Of a stretch of DNA of 64,000 nt, positions 12,685 through 24,078 are shown in pieces. Under the pieces are notes generated by a model that worked only from the letters and a program-made list of their open reading frames with translations, was not told the origin of the DNA and did not search any database. The position numbers and the translations under genes are program-made. Source of the stretch: Aselliscus stoliczkanus (taxonomy: Eukaryota > Chordata > Mammalia > Chiroptera > Hipposideridae); the NCBI GenBank assembly GCA_033961575.1, contig CM066737.1, forward strand, positions 97,182,709 to 97,246,708, written 5' to 3'. Position 1 is the stretch's first letter, and the number at the start of each line of letters is the position of its first letter.

Positions 12685-12832
12685 AAAGTGATCTCTAATG
12701 CCTTTGCCCTTTCCCTCTCAGAAACACTGTCTGTCATCCCTCCCCATATTCACTGCCCCAAACTCTGTCCCATACAAATCAAATTGTCCAGAATGTCCCA
12801 GAAAGTCACCATCTTCAAAATTAGCGAATGAC

Positions 12833-12928
12833 GGGGCCAGCCGAGTGGTGTGGTGGTTAAGGTTCGGGTCCCACATATGAGGACCAATGACACTGCCCTC
12901 AAAAAAATAAAATAAATAAAAATTTAAA
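12833..12928 (+). mobile_element. tRNA-derived SINE, shortened head
   Basis: The head GGGGCCAGCCGAGTGG is followed directly by a B-box-like GGTTCGGGTCCC; the anticodon-arm region is missing. The body and A-rich tail are typical. Near-identical 16-bp target duplications lie at 12817-12832 (aaaattagcgaatgac) and 12929-12944 (aaaattagctaatgac). Confidence 0.85.
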
Positions 12929-12944
12929 AAAATTAGCTAATGAC

Positions 12945-13062
12945 CATACACATGAAACCTATATAATTTTACTAACCAACGTCACCCCAATAAATGTAGT
13001 AAACTAATTAAAAATAAAATAAAATATTAAAAAAAAATAAAAATAAAAATAATACTAAAAAA
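12945..13062 (+). mobile_element. Truncated L1 3'-end-like fragment with A-rich tail
   Basis: The 'cgtcaccccaataaat' type ending and long A-rich tail resemble a retroposed L1 3' end. It is followed by a third copy of the target word aaaattagctaatga at 13063-13077, so it inserted at the same spot as the preceding SINE. Confidence 0.55.
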
Positions 13063-13133
13063 AAAATTAGCTAATGATAGCATGGGAAGGGAAAGAAAGA
13101 TCAAGATCATTTAAATGCCAAGCACTGCTATGC

Positions 13134-13200
13134 ACCTAATATATAGCATCTCATTTAATCCTCACAACAGCCCTATGAAACAATAATAAGAATACGCCCA
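13134..13200 (-). repeat. MIR fragment
   Basis: 'ctcatttaatcctcacaaca' with flanking words is the antisense of the conserved MIR core. Confidence 0.7.
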
Positions 13201-13916
13201 AATAATGGGGCAGCATTACACATGTGGAGTCAACGTTATTTTAAGGGTCAGCAAAACCAGATACTCACTAAGAATTATCTGTAGACCAAATAAATGAAAA
13301 CATCTTTCAAATACCACACTACTCATTTTCATCTATATGTGGGTGTTGCTATACTGAAATAAAAGTTCAGTATAAAGAGTTATCAGTTTCACAAAAGCTG
13401 CTGGTCATTACGGTGTTTTAAAATTTCAATGAACGAATCATGACACATGACAGATAAAAAAAATTTTGACAATGAAAAGAGAACAACGGGATCCTCATCT
13501 TTGAAAAATATTGAGAATCACTTGCACTGTAGTATTGTAACTACATTGAATTCACAGGAAATTTAGTACATTCAGGACAATGCTAAGCCATTTAGAGAGT
13601 GATATCTTTACCACTAAAAGCCCACTTTTACCTTCAAAGCATTTAAAACTGTAGGCAGGAAAGTGAATAAACACAGATGAAAGCCAACCAGCAGCCTGGT
13701 ACAGTACAGGATTGGATGAGGGAAATGGACATAAAATGCTTTAAGAGTTCTGGGGACACAGAGAACTTCTGGCCAAGATGATCTTGGATGAACTAAGACT
13801 GGACCTGCATCTTTAAAGATAGAATTTAAATGGGCAGAGAGAAGAGTGACTGGCCTTCCAAGGGAATGACATGGATGAAAACGAATGTGGAAAGTAGGTG
13901 TGCTCCAGAGGCAATA
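13201..13916. other. No recognised feature
   Basis: Unannotated intergenic DNA between a MIR fragment and a MITE. The 122-codon minus-strand frame at 13614-13982 runs into the MITE and shows no domain. Confidence 0.45.
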
Positions 13917-13918
13917 TA

Positions 13919-14001
13919 TTGGGTTGCCAGAAAAGTCATGACGTATTTTTTTTCTATGTTTTTCATTGCAAAAATGCATCATGACTTTTCCGACAACCCA
14001 A
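13919..14001. mobile_element. Palindromic mariner-type MITE (83 bp)
   Basis: It starts TTGGGTTGCCAGAAAAGTCA and ends with the near-perfect inverse (tgacttttccgacaaccc then AA), flanked by TA at 13917-13918 and 14002-14003. The arms are about 25 bp and the centre is unrelated. This is the form of a tiny Tc1/mariner-derived MITE. Confidence 0.85.
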
Positions 14002-14003
14002 TA

Positions 14004-16429
14004 CTTGACTCAACAGAGAGCTCATATAAGGAAGCAGTTGAAAGATACAGCTGGGGATGGTAGTTTGGGGCCAAATGTTGGAGGGTATGGATGGACTAAT
14101 GAGTGGCATAAACTTATCCTACAGGCAATTCAAAATCACCCAGTAAAGGTGTAAAAGAAAAGGAGCAGAGAGTAGTGTAGATTGGCAAACTGGGAAAGAA
14201 AACACAAAGGCCTATGAGGAAGAAATGTACAGTTCAGGACTGGGATTGTTTAGGTCTGAGTGGGGAAACGAAAGCCAAAAAGAATGACTATGAGGGAGAC
14301 ATTGAAAGGTCAGAGTCTGGTGACTAACTCAGTGGCAGCAGGCAATGGAGAGAAGGGAAAGAGAAAGCACTCCAAGTTTTCAAGCCCCAAAGACCATCAC
14401 ATGGTCCAATTAAGGAGGAACCATTTGGCCTGTGACACACCTACTTACGCAACATCCTCGGAAGTTTGGTCCTGGTCCACCAGGTCTGAGGCCTATGTCT
14501 AGTGACATGGAGGAATTTTGTCTTGGCCTGAAAAGGAAATCAGAACAGAGAAATCCTGAACTCACTACTGATCAATTCTTCAACTGTCTAGGAGATGTCT
14601 GTCTCTCCCCACCCATGACAGTAAGGCTTAAAATTGAAGGCTGCAGCTGCCCATTCATGACAACAGCCCATATCGAGGCTGCTCCCCTCACTGGGCAAGG
14701 CTGCTGGATTCTCCCTGGGCATTTGGACGAGCAAGGCCTTTGGACTTGGCTTTGTTTTTTCAGGATGCTAGCTTGGATTGGGGGCCTTGGTTCTGTACAA
14801 ACAGTTGGGCTTTCTCACCCATGGCTCAACTGTACTGGGCTTTACTCCACAGCTGTAAGAGGCTCCTGTTTCAACTGTCTCTGTTGCTTTCCCGGACTCT
14901 GTTTAACGTTCCCCCCATCAGATGGAGAGCAAGATCAACTGGGCTTTTTGCATCATACTAGGTCCAGCTCTGAAAAGTGTTTGGCAATATTTAAAAGGAA
15001 GGGGATCATAGAAATGAACAGAAGGAGAAGGACAATAAAAAAGCTGAAGATGAATTTTCAGTCTGGGGAAAGGGAAGGAGGGTGGCATGATGATGAGACA
15101 ATCACCTTCAGATACACAAAAGGCTCTGTTGGGGAGCAGAAGCCTGGCTGTTCTCCCATCCAGCCAAGGGCAGACCAAGGCCTCAGAGCATGGGGGATTT
15201 ACAGAAGCTGAGAGAATGTCTTGGACAAATGCGGAAATGGGTTTCAGAGGGGTTTTGGATAATTACCTTTGCAGGAGATGGCTAATAATAGCATAGCTCC
15301 TCTGGCAGCAGGAAGGTGGAGAGGTGTTCTGTGGACAAGCAGAAGGTGAATTGAGATCCTTTCTTGTTGCCCCTTCCCTAACTGCCCGCCCTCTCCTTTT
15401 ACGGTAGGAATAGAAATTTCCGTACCCTGTAAGGCCCCCATGCGAAGAGCTCTGAATCCTTCTCCAGAGCAAAGGCTCTTGGCCAATTCCTGATATTTTT
15501 AGAATAAAATCAGCTAGTAAAGCTGTTGCCCCAGTGGTTACCAGAGCACTGCAGTGGTGATAATTCCAAAAGCCATAGAGGCAATTTCTGACTAAATGAT
15601 ATCCCAGGCAGACTAAAAATTGTTTCTTTAACTGAAGGGTTGCATGGCTGGTTTTTAATTAGAATGGATTAATACAGTGTTCCTGTTTATAAAAACCAAA
15701 ATTGAAAGGAAGGAAATGCAATGAGGTAATTAAAGTAAGGAAAATATCCTCCAGATTCTCTCCCACCCAAATAGAACCTTAAAAAGAAAGGGAAAAATAA
15801 ATAAAAAGATGTTTTCTTTATATGCCTTCACAATCTATACTAAAATATCAAGGGTATCACATACATAGTTGTGTAAGTTTCTAGTGTGAATATATGTGTA
15901 TGCATATAAAACACATTATATCTATTCATATGTGTGTATATGTATTTTTATACCTATATAGTCTTATATGCACATGCATGAATTATTTTTTGTTTATAAT
16001 TGTATATGGCAGTGTATATAGGTACCACTCTTTTACTATTTCCAGAATGGCATTAACACAGGGCTTCTCAGATAAACTACCTTTTTCCCTTTCAATTGAC
16101 GAATTTGGCAAAATTAAGAAGTTTGCATGCTAGTGCATAAGATGACCTACATGATGTTCCACTGAAAAAATATGAAATGTGTCACTGAGTTTTCATTTTA
16201 AGAAGCAATGGAAGTAGTTGGTATGCTTTCTCTTTGTCACAGCAACATCCTTTAACTTATGAAACTGTAGAAAGGTGCTAAAGGGGAAAAGAAAGACAGG
16301 AGGAAGGCTAGATGAGTTCCATTATTGATCAAATTACAGGTTCTACCATTTTATTTACTAGAAAAAGAGCATCATGTTTACATATAAATTTCAAATCCAT
16401 CAATTACCAAGTCTTCCCAGAACAATTCT
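14004..16429. other. Intergenic DNA with one long unexplained open frame
   Basis: No repeat family was recognised here. The plus-strand open frame at 14432-15211 (259 codons) is the longest in the window. It is Cys-rich in the middle and basic near residues 195-210, with no domain I know. It is probably chance in a locally GC-richer stretch. Confidence 0.4.
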
Positions 16430-16980
16430 GTCTCCTCAGTAGCTCTCCTATCTGTCCCCACCTCTCAATTCCATGGCACCAGCATGTCATACCTCCCATA
16501 GATTACTTCAATAGCTTCTTAATGGTCCCCCAGGCTTCAGCCTTATCCTTCTCCAAGTGTTCTCTACACCATCACTAGCTTAGTCTTCATTAAATAGAAA
16601 TCTAATTATGTCACTGGTTCAATTTAAATTGTTCAGTGGCTCCCAGATGCCTACAGGATCAAGTCCAAACTCAGCAGCATAACCCTTCAAGGCCCTTTTC
16701 GATCTGGCCTCTGCCAAACCCTCTTATCACTAATTGCTCCTCAGCCACTCTTCAAGTTCCAGCTCTAGCAAGCCCTTCCCAATGGGTTTTTCTTTCCCCC
16801 TCTACCACATCTTCATGTTTTCCAGCAGTCTGGCCTTTCTGCCTCGAACTCTATACTGTTCACCTGCTCCCCTGGCTGTCTCCAATGGAGATCCAGCATC
16901 ATCTGTTCCATCGAGGCTTCCCAGACAGACCCCACACCTGGTCTAGTTTCTTACCTACATTCCCACAACAAATGCAAGAA
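16430..16980 (+). repeat. Ancient interspersed repeat, family not assigned
   Basis: It contains phrases common to an old, abundant mammalian repeat, such as 'ctacaggatcaagtccaaac' and 'aaggcccttttcgatctggc'. A related fragment occurs at 19877-20230. The overlapping 173-codon frame is a by-product. Confidence 0.5.
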
Positions 16981-17055
16981 CTCAAAAAGTGGGTGGAAAA
17001 AAGATTTTTGGAAGAATTTTATATTCATTATTTCCCTCAAAAAGCATCAAAGGAG

Positions 17056-17515
17056 GGCCGGCTGAGCGGTGCATTGGTTAAGAGCTGGCTTGGGATGCCA
17101 GCAGCCCCAGTTAGGAACCCACATATGAGGACCAGTGACACTTCCCTCTACAGGTAAAATGGTGAACAACAGCTTGACCTGGAGCTGGGCTGCCGTGAGT
17201 GGCTGGCAATGGTGTAGGCTGCAGCCCCTGCTGCAGTGGGCTACCGTGAGCTACTGTGAGTGGCCAGTAGCTAGAGTGAGTGTCCAGCAGTGGGCAAGAG
17301 CTGCTGTGAGCCTCCGTGAGTGGCCATCCAGAGGCCGGAGACCAATCTGCTGCAACTGGGAAGAGCACAATGATACTACCAACATGGGCCAGTGAAGCAA
17401 TGTCCTCCACAACTAGACTGAAGAACAAAAGGACAACAACTTGTCTGTTCCCCTTCCCTGATTCCCCAATGCTGTTCCCCTCCTCCAACTCCCCAATAAA
17501 ATCTTTAAAATAATA
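17056..17515 (+). mobile_element. Composite T+ type SINE, copy 1
   Basis: The order is: tRNA-like head (17056-17155), a GC-rich middle with degenerate repeats of 'gtgagtggcc'-like units (17160-17340), then a unique 3' part containing 'acatgggccagtgaagcaat' and 'ctccacaactagactgaaga', a pyrimidine-rich stretch, and the end CAATAAAATCTTTAAAA. AATAAA plus TCTTT is the polyadenylation-signal/pol III terminator pair of T+ SINEs. A second full copy is at 63545-63974. Confidence 0.8.
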
Positions 17516-17599
17516 AATAAAATAAAAGTATATAAATCATTAATGCAAATAACATCCAGATAAGAAAGCTAATATTCCCGATACCTCAAAAACCCCCTT

Positions 17600-18330
17600 G
17601 TGATTTAACATCCAGTCACTAACCCTCAAAGGACAACCATTCCCCGACTTCTAATGGCATAAATTATTTTTGTATATTTTTAATATTTCATATAAATGGG
17701 ACCATACAGAATGCTCTTTTTTGTCTTTGACTTCTTTCATCCAGTATTATGTTTGTGAGAAACACTCAGATGTATGTAGTGGTAGTTTGTTCATTCTTGT
17801 TGTTGTATATTCATATTCAATTATTTATTTTACTGTTGATGGACATTTGGACAGTTTCCAGTTTTGAACTATTACAAATAGTGTTTCCATGAACATTCTT
17901 CTACATGTCTTTTGGTGAACATATGTGTGCATTTCTGTTGGGTATATATTAGCTTGAACAATATGAAATTGCTGATATTCAACCATTTTGTCCTACTAAG
18001 ATAGCAACTTAATACCTGGAAGTGGAATTACTGGGTCATAGGACATACGTGTATTTTAGCTTTAGAAGATAATGCCTGATAGTTTTCCAGAGTGTCTGTA
18101 CCAGTTTATAATCATACCACCGGTATATGAAAGTTTGGCTTATCTAAATCCTTTCTTTTTTTTGGGGGGGTGGCTATTCTGCAGGGAGGGGTGTATGAAT
18201 GAATCACATTGTGGTTTTAATTTGCATTTCCCTAATGACTAGTGAAGTTAAGTACCTTTTCATATATTTATTGGGAATTTGGATATCCTCTTTTGTGAAC
18301 AAGTTCAAGTCATCTGCCCAATTTCCTATT
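17600..18330 (-). mobile_element. Old L1 3' fragment
   Basis: Antisense L1 3' sequence: 'ggaattactgggtcatagga' is the reverse of the end of ORF2 (the DPAIPLL region), and the upstream part has L1 3'UTR-like text. Heavily mutated, with no useful frame. Confidence 0.6.
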
Positions 18331-19437
18331 CAGTTGTCTGCCTTATTCATTTGTTATTATTATTTTGATTTTACAGCTGAGGGCACTATAATTCTTTCAT
18401 TGCTTAGTTTTATAGTTTTATCCCATCCTGTTCCCAAAGAACACTGTGTTCACCTCTATTCTATGAGATATTATACTGTTGAAATTGTTATTTACATATC
18501 TACTTTTCCTTATGAATTGTTAAATAATCTTTAAATCGTTAAACAATTGGGAGCTAGATCTCTTATTCGTCATTGTATTCCCAGCCCTAGAATATTATCT
18601 AGCAAGTAATTCAATAAATATTTGTCCAGTTAACTGATATGCATTTAACATTGTATTTTATATTGTATTTAACATTGTATTTTTCCCAAATCTGTGTTCA
18701 CTTTTTCATACTCTTTTGTGTAGTTTACTCCAGCCAGGGAAACTGTATGAAGTACAACATTCTGCTACTGTCTCCACTACCTTACATAAGAACAACACTC
18801 ACTGCACAAGTACAAAGATGAGGACCAGAGCAGAGTGGAGCAGAATTTTTTCCATTTAAATAAATGGCTACAAATAATAAGCAATAAAAATCTCATATAA
18901 TTGAAAAGAAAAAAATCAAGATCTTAACAGCTTAATGGGCAAAGGGCATTGGTATGTGGGGTAACTTACAGTAACAGAAGGAAAAATCAATATGCTAATT
19001 AGTAAAATTAATAACCAGGTACACTTTTATATATTTAATAGATGTAAAGTATTAATAAAGATAAAATTAGTAACACCTAGAGCTGATCAGGTTTGGCTAA
19101 ATGCAGTACCTTCTTCTAGTGTTCTTCATTATGCTTTATATTAATATTATAGTTGTTGGCTTACACATACATCTATTTGCCCCAATATACTGTAACTTTC
19201 TTATGGGCAAGACCCTTTTCTGATCCAGTTCTGTTGTAAAACAATATATGTATCCTCATACATAAAACCTTGTTAGAAAGCAATTTGTCCATATATTTCA
19301 AATGCCACAAAAGTATGTATCTGCCCCTTTGATCAAGTAAATTCACTTGAGTATTTATTCTAAGAAAACAATCAAGAGGGAAAGAAAAAAACTCTACACA
19401 TTAAGATATTTATCTCTGTATTATTTACAACAGTTAA
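18331..19437. other. No recognised feature
   Basis: AT-rich intergenic DNA; open frames are Phe/Tyr-rich artefacts of composition. Confidence 0.5.
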
Positions 19438-19449
19438 AAAATGAAATCA

Positions 19450-19566
19450 GGGCCAGCCAAGTGGCACGGAGGTTAAGCGCTGGCTTGGGAAGCCAGAGGC
19501 CCCGGTTCGGGTCCCACATATGAGGGCCAGTGACACTGCCCTCAGAAAAAAAAAAAAAGAAAAGAA
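19450..19566 (+). mobile_element. tRNA-derived SINE
   Basis: It has the head GGGCCAGCCAAGTGGC, the stem CTGGC/GCCAG and GGTTCGGGTCCC, and an A-rich tail. Target duplications are aaaatgaaatca (19438-19449) and aaaataaaatca (19567-19578). Confidence 0.85.
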
Positions 19567-19839
19567 AAAATAAAATCATTAATAAATTTCTAACAATAAA
19601 AAATTGCTGAATAAAATATGTCACAGAAACTCTAAAGATGATTAGGGTACTTTGATAAATAGATTATTATAAAGCACCATGAATATGTGCCAATACTACT
19701 GAACGGAAAAAATCATGCAAAATCATATTATGTTCTAAAATTATATCATATAATTATGCTTGGGTCCAGGGAGCAACATGGAAAAAGACAAATAGAGAAG
19801 AAATAATTGGAAATGTTAAGGTAGCAGGATTATGGAGGA

Positions 19840-19876
19840 GTGGTAGTAGTGGTGGTGGTGATGGTGGTGGTGGTGT
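19840..19876. repeat. (TGG)n-type trinucleotide tract
   Basis: Runs of GGT/GGTGGT with GAT and AGT interruptions. Confidence 0.8.
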
Positions 19877-20230
19877 GTTACCTCCCCTGCTACTCTCCTG
19901 GACACAGCCATCTCTCACCTGGATGACTGCAACAGGCTCCTAAGTAGTCTTCCTGCTTCTTCCCTTGTTCATCCAGTCTTTTCTGGATGAACACAAGCAG
20001 AATCATCCTGGAAATCATGAGTAGGATCATATCGCTTTTCTGCTCAGAAGTCTCCCATGGCTTCCCATCTCACACAGACTGAGAAGAAGAGTTCTTACAA
20101 TGGTCTACATGACCATCCACAATCCGAATGGCACTTTTCATCTTGATATCATCCTGTTCTGCATTTTTCTGCTCGCTCCACTCCAGCTACATTATACACT
20201 CGTCTCCTTGCTATTTCTCAAAGTCCTGGG
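19877..20230 (+). repeat. Ancient interspersed repeat, family not assigned
   Basis: It has phrases 'ctggatgactgcaacaggct', 'cccatggcttcccatctcac' and 'tcttacaatggtctacatga', typical of the same old repeat class as 16430-16980. Confidence 0.5.
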
Positions 20231-20240
20231 GATGCTCCTA

Positions 20241-20502
20241 CCTGAATACTGGGGGCTTTTATTTTACACAGTAGCCAATCCTATTTTTTCTTAGTTATTA
20301 TAATAAAACAAGCATGCATGACCATTTGATATTTTCCATTTCTCCTATAAATGTATAACTTAGTCTTTGAAGAATTCATTTGAGATGAAAGGAGTATATC
20401 TCTGTTCACCTTCCAAAGTTGCCTAGGAATTAGTCAAGGAGAATTCTAGAGTGGATTTGTCACAAATGCTCCAGAGGAAATTTTTACTCAACAAGGGCAA
20501 AG
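20241..20502 (+). repeat. Left arm of a large inverted repeat
   Basis: About 260 bp that recur in reverse complement at 21303-21566 with roughly 90% identity by eye. Shared words include 'tggatttgtcacaaatgctc', 'ccagaggaaatttttactca' and 'gttgcctaggaatt'. Not a repeat family I recognise. Confidence 0.85.
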
Positions 20503-20562
20503 AAAGAAAGGGGGAGGAGAAAGAAGGGAAGGAGGGGAGGGGAGGAGGGGGAGGAGATCTAG
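20503..20562 (+). repeat. Polypurine tract
   Basis: About 60 bases almost entirely A and G, with repeats of GGAGG, placed at the inner edge of the inverted repeat's left arm. Confidence 0.85.
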
Positions 20563-21302
20563 GAAAGTGTGAGGTGAGGTGATAGACTATATGAAGTGTA
20601 GGGTCCTAATTTTGACCCAGTTATATGAAAGACATGCAAAGTCCATTTCATGCAGAGCTGTAAAGGTCCTGAGACTTAGCAGACAGGAGAAAGCTTAGTA
20701 AATTGGACGAAAAAAAGAAAACCAGTGTAACTAGGAAGAAAACAATGGAGACATGACAGTGGAGAAGGTCATGTAGGGCCTTCAGGTTAGGGGAAGTTGT
20801 TTGGACTTTATTGTAAACGCAATGGAAAGATCACTGAAGTGTTTTAAAACAGAGGAATGATGATGCTGCTATTATAAATTATTTATGAAGTTTGAGGTTA
20901 AAGTCACCAAGCCCCCAGATGAATCAAAATGCAGCATGACTGCTAACACTCTGCCTCATGTGTTGCAGGCATACGTTAAATGACAGTTGATTTTTTTCTT
21001 ATTCTTCAGTAAATATTACTTCGTAGGTATCTCCAGGGCCTGGGTAAGGGAGTACCTTCATTATTACTGGCATTTGCAGAGTAGTTTTAATATGCTGAAT
21101 GCTTTAAAATGTTTTTTTTTTCAATGCTTACAATAAAACTGAGGCACTGAGTTTTCAGTTCCTAAAGAAGCATTTAAGCTTAAAGAGGCATTTGATTGAT
21201 TTCTTCCCAATAGGCTATGTGCATTAACTCAAACTCAATCTGCGCAGGAGCCTGCATATGCGTGCAAATGAGAGTTGAAATGTGAATCTCCAAGGATGGA
21301 GC
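20563..21302. other. Spacer of the inverted repeat
   Basis: Roughly 740 bp between the polypurine tract and the right arm. No gene or recognisable repeat is seen. Confidence 0.5.
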
Positions 21303-21566
21303 TTGGCCCTTGTTGATGAGTAAAAATTTCCTCTGGAGCATTTGTGACAAATCCACCCCAGAATTATCCTTGACCAATTCCTAGGCAACTTCGGAAGGTG
21401 GACAGCGATACACTCCTTTCATCCGATATGAATTCTCCAAGGACTAAGTTATATATCTTTAGGAGAAATGGAAAATACCAAATGTTCATGCATGTTTGTT
21501 TTATTACAATAACTAAGAAAAATATAAGATTGGCTGCTGTGTAAAATAAAACCTCCCAACATTCAG
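21303..21566 (-). repeat. Right arm of the large inverted repeat
   Basis: Reverse complement of 20241-20502 with scattered substitutions and short indels (for example 'actcatcaacaaggg' versus 'actcaacaaggg'). Confidence 0.85.
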
Positions 21567-21924
21567 CAATTCCAAGGAAGTTTTAGACTCTTTAGTTACA
21601 CATACTGCGAGGTAAAGGCAATGATTCCATATAGAACTACATCTACAGCAGCATTTCTTTCAAAACAACTTTTTGTTGTATTTTCCCATTAGAAAACAAA
21701 ACATAGGCTTCCAAAAAAAAAACACAAAAAAAAAACCATAGGCTTCCAGTTACTCAGATATCGATCTACTTTCCCTCTAACAAAAAGGATACTAAAAATA
21801 TTTGTAAAAGACATAAGCCCACATGGGTAAAAATAATAGACTATACTAGAAGCAAGCTGAAGTATCCTGTAGAATACCAACCAGAAGGCCTCAGGCCTTG
21901 GAAGCTCTAGGCCTTGGATAAAGT

Positions 21925-22135
21925 TGGATTCAAACTGAGCCCTGCTGCTTGCCAGCTAAATCATCCTGGGCAAGTTTCTGACCTCCCCAAGCCTCTGTTC
22001 CAGCACCTATAAAATGGGGCTAATAGGTGCCTGAGTTATTGTGATGATTAAATTAGATGATATAAATAATGCATTTAGTGCATGTCTAGCACATGGTACG
22101 TGCTTACTAAATGGCAGCTAGCATCATCAGTGAAA
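21925..22135 (+). repeat. MIR
   Basis: It contains 'cctataaaatggggctaata', 'tgtgatgattaaatta' and 'agcacatggtacgtgc', the MIR core and 3' end in order. Confidence 0.85.
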
Positions 22136-22224
22136 TGCAACCTCTGGAGAGCTTTCTGAAGCACTCAAGGGGGAACTACCATCAAGTACAAATACCTGTG
22201 AACTGTCTTAACATTATTTTCTAA

Positions 22225-22450
22225 CAGATGATGGACTTTGAAGTCAGACAAAACTTGACTTTATTCCTGGCTCCTCCAATTACTCATGTGGTCTTGGGAA
22301 GTCATGAAAGTATTTCTCACCTGTCAAGAGGAAACAGCAACAAGTGTTCACAAGGCTGTTGTGAGGATTAGCTATAATGTATGCAAGACCTCAGCAGAAT
22401 ACCTAATACATGGTAGGTGTTGAGAAATGGAAGCCATTTTTATCATGATT
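22225..22450 (+). repeat. MIR, second copy
   Basis: 'gactttgaagtcagacaa', 'gttgtgaggattagctataa' and 'catggtaggtgttgagaa' follow the MIR consensus order. It lies 90 bp after another MIR in the same orientation. Confidence 0.8.
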
Positions 22451-23570
22451 ATTATTAGGAAAAACATCATTTATAAATGCCAACTAAAAATCTCATCAAT
22501 TTTGGAAAAATTTGCTCTGGGCTATTTTTTCTTTTTTTTCCCCCATTCATCAAATGTCACTGGAGTGGGAGGATTGTGTAACTATTACCAGGGTACTGAT
22601 ACCACTGACTTCTAAATCGGTTTGGAAATTGACACAATATAATTTCAAATGGTAAATTAGACTTCTCTTTTTGCCTAGGACATCCGCAGACTTTTCAGTC
22701 CAACTGGCAGCATAAATGATACTCAATAGTTTAGGTAGCTCTTTCATTGGGGATTTTAACTTACTTGCTTAGTTCTTTCTCTGTAAAGTGGAATCTTAAG
22801 CCAGAATTAATTCAAACAGTACTTCTGTGGCTTGTACATGGACACTCGTCTTCATTTCCTGGACTCTGAGCCTCAATTTCTCTATCAAGTGGAAAAACCA
22901 TAAAATAAGAGTATGACGAGTAGAGTTTCTCATCTCATAATCAATGGAGAAGTAAAAACAATTGTCATACAAATTTTTGAGAATACTAGATGGTATGACA
23001 CAATATTTTATTTCATAGGATATTTTATTTACTGTCTCAATGGGATATATTTTAAAAGCATAGAATATTATAAATCCATGGCACAGCCACAGAATCTTAT
23101 ATTCAGTTATCTTCCTAATTGAGGCAATTAACTAAACAAAATACACATTCAAATGAAACATGTATCTAAACCATTTAGAAATAATTAAAATTATAGATCA
23201 GGTTTTCTTTCACTGATCACAAATTATGGCAATGCTTCTGCGGCACTCATTTCTGGGCTCACTTTGGTGTGTTTATTAAAACACGATTTTGTCAGATCAC
23301 AGGGAGTATCTCATTTTCATTTTCATATCTCCAATTCTAAAGGGGATTAAATTATCCAATTAAGCTGTTAATTAAAAAGACTCCTACAGAATAAACTGCA
23401 GGCTACCAATAGCATTTTACATTCTCATTGTGCTATGCTCAAAAGCAATTTCCTAAATCCTTAAGAGCTCAACATTACTATCTCTTATTTCACTTTAAAA
23501 GGTTTGGTTGGGATTGCTAGCTGATAGCCAAACCCATTTCCTCTTCTTTCTGGGCATACAACTGGACTAT
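22451..23570. other. No recognised feature
   Basis: AT-rich intergenic DNA without a recognisable repeat or coding sequence. Confidence 0.5.
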
Positions 23571-23880
23571 ATATCCCAGCCTCCCCTCCAATAGGTTTGC
23601 CCACATGACTGAGCTCTAACCAACGGAATATGGGCAGAAGTGATATAAATAACTTCTAGGGCTAGACCAAATCTTCCACTCAATATCTTCCATGGCCTCT
23701 TCCCCTCCACCAGCTTCTTGTAGATGAGCATGTATTCAATTGTGTTGAGAAAGGTGAAATCACAATATGGAAGGAACCTGGCTGGATCCCTAAATCACCA
23801 ACTAGAGGAGAGAAGCACACTGATCATTAATATCTATTTTTTATGTAATGAAAACAAGAAATAAAATTGGGTTAAGCTAC
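23571..23880 (+). repeat. Ancient interspersed repeat, family not assigned
   Basis: 'cacatgactgagctctaacc' and 'aatatgggcagaagtgatat' are words of a common old mammalian repeat; a related fragment is at 36120-36470. Confidence 0.4.
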
Positions 23881-23979
23881 TGAGATGATCTATTTCAATA
23901 TCTAATGTGATCTTAACAAACACCTGAACTTTAGGGACATACAAATACCTTATACCTTATCCTCAAATTTCAAATATAT

Positions 23980-23984
<5 letters not shown>

Positions 23985-24074
<90 letters not shown>
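23985..24074. repeat. Compound (CT)n(CA)n microsatellite
   Basis: CT units at 23985-24030 pass directly into CA units at 24031-24074, ending at the first base of a mariner copy. Confidence 0.95.

Positions 24075-24078
<4 letters not shown>

Noticed and set aside
16636..17157. 173-codon plus-strand frame
   Set aside because: It spans an old interspersed repeat and runs into the composite SINE head; no domain is seen.
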